DNA from: Treponema sp. UBA6852
GTDB taxonomy: Bacteria; Spirochaetota; Spirochaetia; Treponematales; Treponemataceae
NCBI GenBank assembly: GCA_002449305.1
Contig: DKDI01000028.1
Span: forward strand, 1 to 25,864
DNA: 25,864 nt
Direction of reading: 5' to 3'
Below the pieces are notes generated by a model, which worked only from the letters and a program-made list of their open reading frames with translations, did no database searches and was not told the origin of the DNA. Within the stretch, counting starts at the first letter, position 1; every line of letters begins with the position of its first letter. Shown here in pieces: positions 6,072 to 12,993 of this stretch. The position numbers and the translations under genes are program-made.

Positions 6072-6575
6072 ATGAGATTCAAGAGGCTGGCTCTGCTGTT
6101 CATCGTTGTTTGTGCGGCGTTCTGCGCGAATGCGGTATCTGTCGCTTTTCAGATTGTCCAGCACGGGGATTCGGAAATTAGAAGTTCTTCCTACGTTATT
6201 GAGGAAGGCTTGTTTGACTTTTTCTTTGGAAAGGGAATCATAATTTCAAATTCTCCAGCCATCGCTTCTGACAACGTGGAAAATGACGCTTCTTTTTTTG
6301 AAAAGTCCAGGCAGGAGGCTTGGGAAGGCGGCGTTGATTATTTTGTGGAGCTTACAGCTGATTTCAGCTCTTCATCTTCAACGAATCCCGACGCTGACCT
6401 TCTTGCGAATCTCTCAAGCCTATCGTACAAAGTTCTGAATGTTGGCTCGGGAGCGGTTCTTGGAGGCGGAAAGAAAATTCCTCCTGCTTCAAGCCAGTTC
6501 AAGGACAAGCGCAAGGGACTTTCTGATTTTGCTTTTGGAATAGCAGACGATATATATAAAATCATCCGTAGGTAG
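6072..6575 (+). CDS. Exported protein of unknown function
   Basis: 167 residues from ATG 6072, chosen because AGAGG lies 7 nt upstream and it begins with a clear signal peptide (MRFKRLALLFIVVCAAFCANA, likely cut near residue 21). An in-frame start 16 codons upstream would bury that signal. The mature part has a Ser-rich stretch (FSSSSSTNPDAD) and a GSGAVLGGGKKIPPASSQ segment. It contains a conserved-looking 'VDYFVELTADF' strand, as seen in outer-membrane-associated assembly proteins, but no family is recognised. It lies 7 nt upstream of the SPOR-domain gene, so the two are surely co-transcribed and may both act in the periplasm or envelope. Confidence 0.7.
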   Translation: MRFKRLALLFIVVCAAFCANAVSVAFQIVQHGDSEIRSSSYVIEEGLFDFFFGKGIIISNSPAIASDNVENDASFFEKSRQEAWEGGVDYFVELTADFSSSSSTNPDADLLANLSSLSYKVLNVGSGAVLGGGKKIPPASSQFKDKRKGLSDFAFGIADDIYKIIRR

Positions 6576-6582
6576 GGGACGT

Positions 6583-8208
6583 ATGAAAAAGTTTTTATCT
6601 GGAATTTTATTTTTGTTGATTTCCGTTTTCATTTTTGCTGAATCAAGCGCGTCGATTGAAGGCGTTATTGAAGTTGCCGGCAAGGATGATCTTCCGGCCG
6701 GATATTTCGGAAAAGCTGCCGGTTATCTTCCGGGAGACAGTGTTTCAATTACAAATCCGAACACTGGAATTACTTTGCAGATTCTGAACCTTGGCACTTT
6801 GGACGCTTCAGGCGGAATTGCCATCCTTATTTCGGAAGAGTCTGCGAAAAGCCTTGGAATAGAGAGGAATTCAGGCGTAAAGGTAAAGCTTGCCCCACGC
6901 TCAGGATATTTTGACGAGACAGTTTCAGGAAGCGCGGTTCTTGATGAAAAAACTTTACCTGCTGAAAAAGAAGAAACTGCGGAAACTCCATCGGAGCCTG
7001 CTGTTCAAGCCGAATCGGAAGTTGCTAATCAGCCTGCTGAAAATGCTGCTGTTGCCGCGGAACTTGCTCCTGTTGCGGTTGCCGGTGTTCCTTTGATTGC
7101 GGATGCGGAAGACAACGTTGAAGAAGAAAAGGCTGAGGTTTCGGCTGTAGAAGATGAACTTCCTGCGGATGAGGCTGAAACTCCGTCTGAAGAAACTGAT
7201 TCTGAAAATGAAGCTGATTTTTCAGATGTGGAAAAACTTGCTGCAGAGCCAGTTGAAGAAGCCGCCGCGGACGAAGAGCCTTCAGTTGAGTCAGTTGAAG
7301 AAGAAACAGAGCCTGTAGTTGTTGAAGCTCCGGCTCCAATAGAAGAATGCGAAGTTCCAGAAGAAGCTCCTGCTGATGAAGTGCCGGAAGAGCCTTACGA
7401 AGACTATGAAAGCGTGGAAGACGGATTCCTTGAGTCAAAAGAAGCTGTTGAGCAGCCGTCCCCAGCGGAAGAAAGCGAGGAAGAAGCTGTAACAGTTGAA
7501 GAGCCTTCCCCAATCGAAGAAGAAGCAGAAGATTCGCCAGAAGAAGAAAATGCAGAGCCTGTGATTGTTGAAGAGCCTCAGCCAGAGGAAGAGGCGGAAG
7601 CTCCTGCGGAAGATGAAATTGAAGAAGAAGCCATAACTGTAGAAGAGCCTTCTCCAATTGAAGATGATTCTGCTACGGAAGAAAAACAAGCGGAAGAAGT
7701 TTCAGAGCCAGATGAGGTTGTGGAAGAACCTGCTGCAGAGCCTGAAGCTCAAGGCGAACCAGAGATTCACTCTAGCGATGAAGATGAAAGCAGTGATTAT
7801 GCTCCGATTATTCTTGTTCCTTCCGAGCCGGAATCTCCAGAGCCATCTGCAACTGCTTCTGCAGAAGATGAGCCGATTGAAATTGTTCCGGTTGAATCTG
7901 TTCCAGAGGAAAAAAAGAGTGAGCCAGAACCTTTGCATTCTGAATATCCTGTAAATATCCAGAATCACGTGGTTTCTTCTGAAAGCGCTCTTGCAAGCAA
8001 CTGCTACTATGTCCAGATTGCGACAATGGGAAATATTAAGAATATTGAGAATCTTCTTGTTAAGTATTCAAAATATCCTATTTCACTTATTCCTGCCGGA
8101 AAAAATTACCGTGTTCTTGTCGGACCTCTTTCTGTAGATGAATACGGCGCGGTTCTTGCAAAGTTCAAGGATGCAGGATTTAAGGATGCATTTGTAAGAA
8201 AAAGATAA
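6583..8208 (+). CDS. Exported SPOR-domain protein with long acidic E/P/A-rich linker
   Basis: 541 residues. A signal peptide (1-19, cut after FIFA) is followed by a compact N-terminal domain (about 20-120: GKAAGYLPGDSVSITNPNTG ... LGTLDASGGIAILI) of the double-psi-barrel-like kind seen beside SPOR domains. Residues about 125-460 are low-complexity, dominated by E, P, A and V, with a repeated VEEPSPIEE/VEEPSPIED phrase. The C-terminus (about 472-541, CYYVQIATMGNIKNIENLL ... NYRVLVGPLS) is a SPOR domain, which in studied bacteria binds glycan strands stripped of stem peptides, for example at division sites. The linker is long enough to span much of the periplasm. RBS: GGTAGGGG before the ATG. 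Confidence 0.82.
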   Translation: MKKFLSGILFLLISVFIFAESSASIEGVIEVAGKDDLPAGYFGKAAGYLPGDSVSITNPNTGITLQILNLGTLDASGGIAILISEESAKSLGIERNSGVKVKLAPRSGYFDETVSGSAVLDEKTLPAEKEETAETPSEPAVQAESEVANQPAENAAVAAELAPVAVAGVPLIADAEDNVEEEKAEVSAVEDELPADEAETPSEETDSENEADFSDVEKLAAEPVEEAAADEEPSVESVEEETEPVVVEAPAPIEECEVPEEAPADEVPEEPYEDYESVEDGFLESKEAVEQPSPAEESEEEAVTVEEPSPIEEEAEDSPEEENAEPVIVEEPQPEEEAEAPAEDEIEEEAITVEEPSPIEDDSATEEKQAEEVSEPDEVVEEPAAEPEAQGEPEIHSSDEDESSDYAPIILVPSEPESPEPSATASAEDEPIEIVPVESVPEEKKSEPEPLHSEYPVNIQNHVVSSESALASNCYYVQIATMGNIKNIENLLVKYSKYPISLIPAGKNYRVLVGPLSVDEYGAVLAKFKDAGFKDAFVRKR

Positions 8209-8231
8209 TTTGTTTTGCAAATAAAATGAAG

Positions 8232-8267
8232 GCGGAAGTCCCGTTTGTGGATTTTCCGCTTTTTTTT
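8232..8267 (+). terminator. Intrinsic terminator of the SPOR-protein operon
   Basis: GCGGAAGTCC pairs with GGATTTTCCGC around a CGTTTGT loop, followed by eight T at 8260-8267, 23 nt after the stop codon. Confidence 0.8.
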
Positions 8268-8287
8268 GTTTAAATAAAAAAAAATGT

Positions 8288-8316
8288 TTGCTTTCTGTAA
8301 AAAGGTGGTATATAAT
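8288..8316 (+). promoter_or_regulatory. Promoter of the galactanase gene, TTGCTT-N17-TATAAT
   Basis: TTGCTT at 8288-8293 and a perfect TATAAT at 8311-8316, 17 nt apart. The predicted start near 8323 gives a leader of about 37 nt carrying GGAGG. Confidence 0.65.
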
Positions 8317-8319
8317 TAA

Positions 8320-8335
8320 ATCAACTCGTGTTGAT
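8320..8335. promoter_or_regulatory. Palindrome at the galactanase transcription start (possible operator)
   Basis: ATCAAC-TCGT-GTTGAT, a perfect 6-bp inverted repeat centred near +5 of the predicted promoter, a normal place for a sugar-responsive repressor. The regulator is not in the window; the assignment is inference. Confidence 0.4.
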
Positions 8336-8359
8336 AACTTGTATAAAACTGGAGGATGT

Positions 8360-10372
8360 ATGAAGATTTTTAGAAAATGCGTTGGAACGGCTATTGCTTG
8401 TGTTTCAGTTCTTTCGCTTGCGGCTTGTGGAATTTCTACAAAAAAACTAGGTTCGGCAAATATAACAGTTCTTCCTGTTGAAAATATTGCTGATGATTTT
8501 ATTATGGGAGTTGATGTTTCGTCCATGATTTCCGTGGAAAATGCCGGCGGTGTTTTTTATGATGCGAACGGAAAGAAGGCTGATTTGCTTGAGCTTTTGA
8601 AAATGGGCGGCGCGAATTGCGTTAGAATCCGTGTGTGGAATGATCCTTTTGATGCGAACGGAAACGGCTACGGCGGCGGAAACAACGATATTGAAACTGC
8701 TGTAAAAATCGGAAAAAGAGCCACTGATGCGGGGCTTGGTGTTTTGATTGATTTTCATTACTCGGATTTCTGGGCTGACCCGAACAAGCAGTCTGTTCCA
8801 AAAGCATGGAAAAACATGGCATTCGATGAAAAGGAAGAAGCATTGTCAAAATATACAACTGAAAGCTTGGAAAAACTTAAATCTGCCGGCGTAAAAGTAA
8901 CAATGGTTCAAGTTGGAAACGAAATCAACAATGGAATGTGCGGCGAAATGTATGATGACAAAGTTTTGGGCTTGGTCGGAGCTGGATGCAAGGCTGTAAG
9001 AAACTTTGACAAAAACATTCAGATTGTCGTTCATTACACGGATCCGCTTTCTGAAGGATATTTGGAAAAAAGGGCAGGGCTTCTTGAAAAGTTCAATGTT
9101 GACTACGATATTTTTGCAACTTCATATTATCCTTTTTGGCACGGAGAAGCCGGAAAACTTTCTGTCACTTTGAAAAAACTTTCGAATATTTATAACAAGA
9201 AAGTCATGGTTGCAGAAACTTCATATCCGTTTACAAATGATGACGGAGACGGATTCGGAAATGTTGTGTCTGGAATGTCTTCTGAGCAGGAATTTGACTA
9301 TCCATTCTCTGTTGAAGGCCAGGCGGTCGCAGTCAGGGATGTAATTGCGGCTGTTGCTTCTGTAAAAAAAGGCGTTGGCGTTTTCTATTGGGAGCCTGCA
9401 TGGATTCCTGTTTGCCATTATAAGCCGGAATCTTCAGATGCCCAGTCTGTTCTTGAAGGAAATTTTAAGGCATGGGAAAAATACGGCTGCGGCTGGGCTT
9501 CTTCTTATGCTGCTGAATACGACAAGGAAGTTCGCTCTGCAAGAAACGGCGGAACTTGGGATAATCAGGCTTTCTTTGACTTTGACGGAAAATGCCTTGA
9601 TTCAATCAATGTGTTCAAATATGCGCGCACAGGTTCAAAAGGCAAGCTAAATGTAATCCGCGTGGAAAATCCTCGTGTTGAATTCGCCTACGGAAAGCAG
9701 GAAGCATTGCCGCAGACTGTAAAAGTTGTTTACAATGACGGTTCTGTAAAAGACGAGCCTGTTGAATGGGATTCAGCTGCCGCAAAAGCAGTAACTGGAA
9801 AACCTGACTTTGGAGAATATAAAATTCCTGGCAAACTTAAAAAAGGCGGAAATGCTGAATGCACTGTAAATGTTACTGCAAGCAATTTCCTTGTAAACGG
9901 CAGCTTTGAAAGCGGCGACCTTACTGGCTGGACTGTTGAAAATCCTCTCGGAAAAGGAACTCCAAAAGTTGACAAAAACAACCAGAATGCAAAAGAGGGC
10001 GTCTGCTACTTTACCGCATGGGAAAAAGACAATTTTGAATTCACAGTTTCCCAGACTGTAAAAGAATTTTCAACTGGAAAATACAAGTGCTTTGCGCATT
10101 TTGAAGGAACTGGAATAAAAAATCCTAGCGGAACAGTTTTCAAGGCTGTTGTCCAGAAAAAAGACGGAAGCAAAACTGAATTTACTTGCGATGTTACAAT
10201 TCCAAATACTTGGAAAAAATTCTTTAAGGCTGAACTTCCTGTAATTGAACTTGACGATTCAACAGAATCAATAACTGTAAGCGCGCTAATAAAATCTGAA
10301 TTTGATGCTGCATCAGGTGCTAACGGAGCTTGGCTTGTAATGGACGACGTTAACTTGCTCCTTGTTGAATAA
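8360..10372 (+). CDS. Secreted arabinogalactan endo-beta-1,4-galactanase (GH53) with Big_4 and CBM61-like domains
   Basis: 670 residues from ATG 8360 (GGAGG 4 nt upstream). A lipoprotein signal with lipobox LAAC (Cys23) anchors it in a membrane. Residues about 45-425 are a GH53 domain: FIMGVDVSSM, NCVRIRVWNDPF, DFHYSDFWADP, acid/base Glu188 in VQVGNEINNG, nucleophile Glu286 in MVAETSYPF, and YWEPAW. It hydrolyses beta-1,4-galactan side chains of pectin. Next comes a bacterial Ig-like (Big_4) domain (about 430-510), then a beta-sandwich opening NFLVNGSFESGDLTGW and ending AWLVMDDVNLLLVE, as in the galactan-binding module CBM61. No transporter or other glycosidase is next to it, so it may release oligosaccharides for uptake encoded elsewhere. 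Confidence 0.9.
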   Translation: MKIFRKCVGTAIACVSVLSLAACGISTKKLGSANITVLPVENIADDFIMGVDVSSMISVENAGGVFYDANGKKADLLELLKMGGANCVRIRVWNDPFDANGNGYGGGNNDIETAVKIGKRATDAGLGVLIDFHYSDFWADPNKQSVPKAWKNMAFDEKEEALSKYTTESLEKLKSAGVKVTMVQVGNEINNGMCGEMYDDKVLGLVGAGCKAVRNFDKNIQIVVHYTDPLSEGYLEKRAGLLEKFNVDYDIFATSYYPFWHGEAGKLSVTLKKLSNIYNKKVMVAETSYPFTNDDGDGFGNVVSGMSSEQEFDYPFSVEGQAVAVRDVIAAVASVKKGVGVFYWEPAWIPVCHYKPESSDAQSVLEGNFKAWEKYGCGWASSYAAEYDKEVRSARNGGTWDNQAFFDFDGKCLDSINVFKYARTGSKGKLNVIRVENPRVEFAYGKQEALPQTVKVVYNDGSVKDEPVEWDSAAAKAVTGKPDFGEYKIPGKLKKGGNAECTVNVTASNFLVNGSFESGDLTGWTVENPLGKGTPKVDKNNQNAKEGVCYFTAWEKDNFEFTVSQTVKEFSTGKYKCFAHFEGTGIKNPSGTVFKAVVQKKDGSKTEFTCDVTIPNTWKKFFKAELPVIELDDSTESITVSALIKSEFDAASGANGAWLVMDDVNLLLVE

Positions 10373-10393
10373 TAAAAAAAGCCTTGCTATAAT
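10365..10393 (+). promoter_or_regulatory. plsC promoter TTGAAT-N17-TATAAT with extended -10, leaderless
   Basis: TTGAAT (10365-10370) overlaps the last codons of the galactanase gene. TATAAT (10388-10393) is preceded by TGC, an extended -10. The seventh base after it is the A of the ATG at 10400, so the mRNA should have no leader. This fits the absence of a ribosome site. Confidence 0.65.
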
Positions 10394-10399
10394 CAGACC

Positions 10400-11164
10400 A
10401 TGCTTGGATTTATTACACTTTTGATTTGCCTTGGAGAAGTTGTTTTTCCTACGTTTATGCTTTGTCTTGTTTATCCTTTCAGTAGGAAAGCAGCTCTCTT
10501 TTGGTCTGATTACATAACTTGCCGGTGCGCAAGAGTTGTTTTTGCAATTTTAAAATTGTATAGAAAATTTCAATTTCTTGGCGACAAGGAAAATTTAAAG
10601 CTGCTTCCAGAGCAGTTTGTTGTGATTTCCAACCACCAAAGCCTTTTTGACATTGTTGTTTATCTAAAGTACTTCGGCGGAAAAAAAGCGCGGTTTGTCG
10701 CAAAAGACACTCTTGGCTCTGTTCCAATGGTGGGAAAAATGCTGAAGACACAAGGACACTGCATGATTCCTCGCCATGGAAGTCCTTCTGTCGCAATGTC
10801 TTCTATAGATAGCTTTGCTTCCCGGGTATTGCAAAAAAAACAAATTCCTGTAATTTTTCCAGAAGGAACAAGAACCCGCGACGGAAATATAGGGCAGTTT
10901 TATGCTGCCGGTTTCAGGCGGCTGGTTGAAAGTACAAAACTTCCTGTTGCAGTTTGCGCTCTTGATGGAGGATGGCAAATTTCAAGGCTTAATTCTCTTT
11001 TTAGGAATCTTCACAAAGGCACTTACCGTGTAAAAGTTCTAAAAGTTTATCCTTTTCCTGAAACAAAGGAAGATGAAAAGCGAATTCTTGAAGAATCCCG
11101 GGAGCTTATAAAAAATCAGCTTGAAGAGTGGCGTAAGCTTCCTGTGGCATCTTCAGTTGTGTAA
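10400..11164 (+). CDS. plsC: 1-acyl-sn-glycerol-3-phosphate acyltransferase
   Basis: 254 residues. It adds the second acyl chain to lysophosphatidic acid, giving phosphatidic acid for membrane phospholipids. An N-terminal hydrophobic segment (about 3-27) anchors it to the inner membrane. The catalytic HX4D motif is NHQSLFD (His79, Asp84), and the glycerolphosphate-binding motif is FPEGTRTR (153-160). A third block, GFRRLVESTKLPVAVCALDG, matches the family. The promoter and the missing Shine-Dalgarno sequence point to leaderless translation. A weak hairpin (TTTTCAG / CTGAAAA, 11174-11197) follows the gene. Confidence 0.9.
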   Translation: MLGFITLLICLGEVVFPTFMLCLVYPFSRKAALFWSDYITCRCARVVFAILKLYRKFQFLGDKENLKLLPEQFVVISNHQSLFDIVVYLKYFGGKKARFVAKDTLGSVPMVGKMLKTQGHCMIPRHGSPSVAMSSIDSFASRVLQKKQIPVIFPEGTRTRDGNIGQFYAAGFRRLVESTKLPVAVCALDGGWQISRLNSLFRNLHKGTYRVKVLKVYPFPETKEDEKRILEESRELIKNQLEEWRKLPVASSVV

Positions 11165-11243
11165 TTTTGAGTTTTTTCAGTGATTTTATACTGAAAATTT
11201 GGATATTTGTAGTTTTATTTTGCTTAGAATTGCTGTTCTGTTC

Positions 11244-11273
11244 TTGACACACAAATGTTAAATTGTGTATATT
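11244..11273 (+). promoter_or_regulatory. Promoter TTGACA-N18-TATATT for the zinc-ribbon/S20 unit
   Basis: Consensus -35 at 11244-11249 and a near-consensus -10 at 11268-11273. The transcript would begin near 11280, leaving a leader of about 120 nt before the ATG at 11401. No riboswitch or r-protein site was recognised in that leader. Confidence 0.55.
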
Positions 11274-11400
11274 TCTAGAACATATAAAGAAATCTGTGGT
11301 TGTTTCTAAGGTTTGTCCATTCTGAATCGCCGCTGTTTCTTTCAAATAAAAAGGCTTTCGATTTTTATGGGAAGCTGCAAATCTACTATGGAGGAAGACG

Positions 11401-11574
11401 ATGGCCGGAGCCAGTAAGAACTCTCGTACAACTGTTGCAACACAGAAATTTATTTGCCCAGATTGCGGCGGTGAAATTGTAATGAAGACTTTTTTTGAGA
11501 ACGGAAAACTCAAGAATCTTGCAGAATGCCAGAAATGCAAACGCATTGAGCGCAGACCTAAAGATTTTAAATAA
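11401..11574 (+). CDS. Small zinc-ribbon protein, function unknown
   Basis: 57 residues with GGAGG 6 nt before the ATG. It has two CxxC knuckles, C19-P-D-C22 and C43-Q-K-C46, 20 residues apart, which should bind one zinc. The N-terminus MAGASKNSRTTVATQKFICP and the basic C-terminus (RIERRPKDFK) suggest RNA or ribosome contact, and the next gene encodes ribosomal protein S20. It is not L31, L33 or L36 by sequence. I recognise it only as a small conserved-type spirochaete protein. Its operon position implies a translation-related role, which is inference. Confidence 0.75.
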   Translation: MAGASKNSRTTVATQKFICPDCGGEIVMKTFFENGKLKNLAECQKCKRIERRPKDFK

Positions 11575-11625
11575 AAATCAAAGCCGTAAACGGTATTTTC
11601 ATAGGAATTTATTCGGAGGTATCCT

Positions 11626-11904
11626 GTGTCAGTAAAGAAAACATCTGCAGAAAAAAGACATGCACAGAGCGAAGTTCGCAGAATGCGCAACAAGGCTGTT
11701 AAGTCTAGAATACATACAAGCTTGAAGAAATACATGGAAGCTATCCTTAAAAAGGATCAGCCCCTTGCTCAGGAAAAACTCAAAGTTCTTCATTCAGAGC
11801 TTGACAATGCATACCGCAAGGGTGTAATAAAACTCAATGCTTGCGCACGCAAAAAGAGCCGCATGGCTATTCTTTACAATGTAACTTTTGCAGCTGCAAA
11901 ATAA
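11626..11904 (+). CDS. rpsT: 30S ribosomal protein S20
   Basis: 92 residues, starting at GTG with GGAGG 6 nt upstream. Hallmarks are the Lys/Arg-rich first helix (SVKKTSAEKRHAQSEVRRMRN...), KSRIHTSLKKYMEAI, and the late VIKLNACARKKSRM segment that contacts 16S rRNA. Length is normal for the family. It is probably co-transcribed with the zinc-ribbon gene 51 nt upstream, and an intrinsic terminator follows directly. Confidence 0.95.
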   Translation: MSVKKTSAEKRHAQSEVRRMRNKAVKSRIHTSLKKYMEAILKKDQPLAQEKLKVLHSELDNAYRKGVIKLNACARKKSRMAILYNVTFAAAK

Positions 11905-11910
11905 ACTTTT

Positions 11911-11942
11911 AAGGATGTTGTTAAAAAAACAGCATCCTTTTG
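11911..11942 (+). terminator. Intrinsic terminator after rpsT
   Basis: AAGGATG and CATCCTT arms, extended by TGTT / AACA, around an A-rich loop, followed by TTTTG. It separates rpsT from the HU/IHF gene, unless it is partly read through. Confidence 0.7.
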
Positions 11943-11956
11943 TTTGTGGTATTGAA

Positions 11957-12283
11957 ATGTCTTCAAAAAAAGTTACAAAAAACGATTTGTTGGAAGCTGT
12001 TTATCAAAATACGAAATACGAAAAGCTTGCAGTTCAGACTATTATGGAAAATCTTTTCGATCAGATGAAAGAAGTTCTAAAAAATGGTAATACAATTGAA
12101 TTGCGTGGCTTTGGAACGTTTGAGGCACGGCTTCGCAAAGGAAGACAAAATGCCCGCAACCCAAAAACAGGACAGCAGCTTTCTGTTGCTCCTCATTATG
12201 TCGTTGCTTTCCGCTCTGGTCAGGAATTGAAAAAGGCTTTATGGGATTTGCCCGTGAGCAAAGTTTCCAATGAGCAGAATTAA
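11957..12283 (+). CDS. HU/IHF-family DNA-binding protein
   Basis: 108 residues from ATG 11957. Upstream in-frame starts would place the N-terminus inside the rpsT terminator, and MSSKKVTKNDLLEAVYQNTK is the normal HU/IHF beginning. It carries the beta-arm signature IELRGFGTFEARLRKGRQNARNPKT, including the Pro that intercalates into DNA, and the closing VVAFRSGQELKKAL helix. It dimerises and bends DNA. The C-terminal tail (WDLPVSKVSNEQN) is slightly longer than in E. coli HU. No strong ribosome site is visible (GTGGT 7 nt upstream at best). Whether it acts as HU or IHF cannot be told. Confidence 0.9.
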   Translation: MSSKKVTKNDLLEAVYQNTKYEKLAVQTIMENLFDQMKEVLKNGNTIELRGFGTFEARLRKGRQNARNPKTGQQLSVAPHYVVAFRSGQELKKALWDLPVSKVSNEQN

Positions 12284-12321
12284 AAACTTTTTTTTGTTTT
12301 TAAGATTCAAGAGGTGTGCTG

Positions 12322-12738
12322 ATGTCAGGATTTTCCGCTGGAAATTTAACAGTATTTGGACAAGAGACTGAATTCGACGGTGTGTTGGAATTTTCAGACA
12401 ATCTTGTTATTACTGGCAAATTTCATGGAACAATAAACGCATCTGGCAATCTTGAAATTGAAAAAACTGCGGTTTGCGATGTTGACAAAATGAGCGCAAA
12501 TTCAATTGTTGTTTCAGGAAAAATAACTGGAGATATAGAAGCAAAAGACCGTATAGAACTTTGTGATGGAAGCAAGGTTCACGGAGATTTAAAAGCTGCA
12601 AGGCTTCGTATTTCTGACGGAGTGGAATTTGAAGGAAAAATTTCCATGATTGATGAAATTCCTGCCTCTGATATTTTTTCTGTTGCTTCGGAAGAATATA
12701 AAAATTCTCTTATTATGCAGTCAAATGAAGCTAGGTAA
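12322..12738 (+). CDS. Bactofilin family cytoskeletal protein
   Basis: 138 residues from ATG 12322, chosen over an in-frame GTG at 12316 because AGAGG lies 7 nt before the ATG. Residues about 8-110 form the short-repeat beta-helix of bactofilins (TVFGQETEFDGVLEFSDNL, VITGKFHGTINASGNLEI, SIVVSGKITGDIEAKDRIEL, KVHGDLKAARLRISDG). Bactofilins polymerise without nucleotide and organise envelope or cell-shape machinery. The C-terminal 25 residues are non-helical and probably disordered. It lies 38 nt after the HU/IHF gene and is likely in the same unit. Confidence 0.88.
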   Translation: MSGFSAGNLTVFGQETEFDGVLEFSDNLVITGKFHGTINASGNLEIEKTAVCDVDKMSANSIVVSGKITGDIEAKDRIELCDGSKVHGDLKAARLRISDGVEFEGKISMIDEIPASDIFSVASEEYKNSLIMQSNEAR

Positions 12739-12757
12739 TTTTCAAAGTTAATTTTTA

Positions 12758-12787
12758 TTGACAAAAATGCAGTATTGAGATTAGAAT
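12758..12787 (+). promoter_or_regulatory. Candidate rho promoter TTGACA-N18-TAGAAT
   Basis: A consensus -35 at 12758-12763 and -10 at 12782-12787. The start near 12794 would leave a U-rich leader of about 200 nt before rho. Rho commonly regulates its own leader; nothing here proves it does so. Confidence 0.45.
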
Positions 12788-12993
12788 AAAACTGTTTTAT
12801 TAGTAATTTTATTTCTTTTATTTTTCCGAAAATATTTATTTATCAAAAATTCCCTTTTGCTGGGTTTTTTATAAAATATGCTAGAAACTTTTATTCTGGC
12901 TTTTTTGAAATTAAAAATCATAAAAATTATTGCAGTTCTTGCATATAAAAACGACATGCCATATCTTTTGGGATGCCTATTTTGGAGTAATCT

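Noticed and set aside
7025..7689. Long open frames on the minus strand opposite the SPOR-protein linker
   Set aside because: They are Leu/Gln- or Phe/Arg-rich mirror images of the GAA/GAG/GCT-rich linker codons, with no ribosome site and no domain.
11888..11956. A longer N-terminus for the HU/IHF protein
   Set aside because: The added codons come from the rpsT terminator hairpin, and they precede a perfectly normal HU/IHF start.
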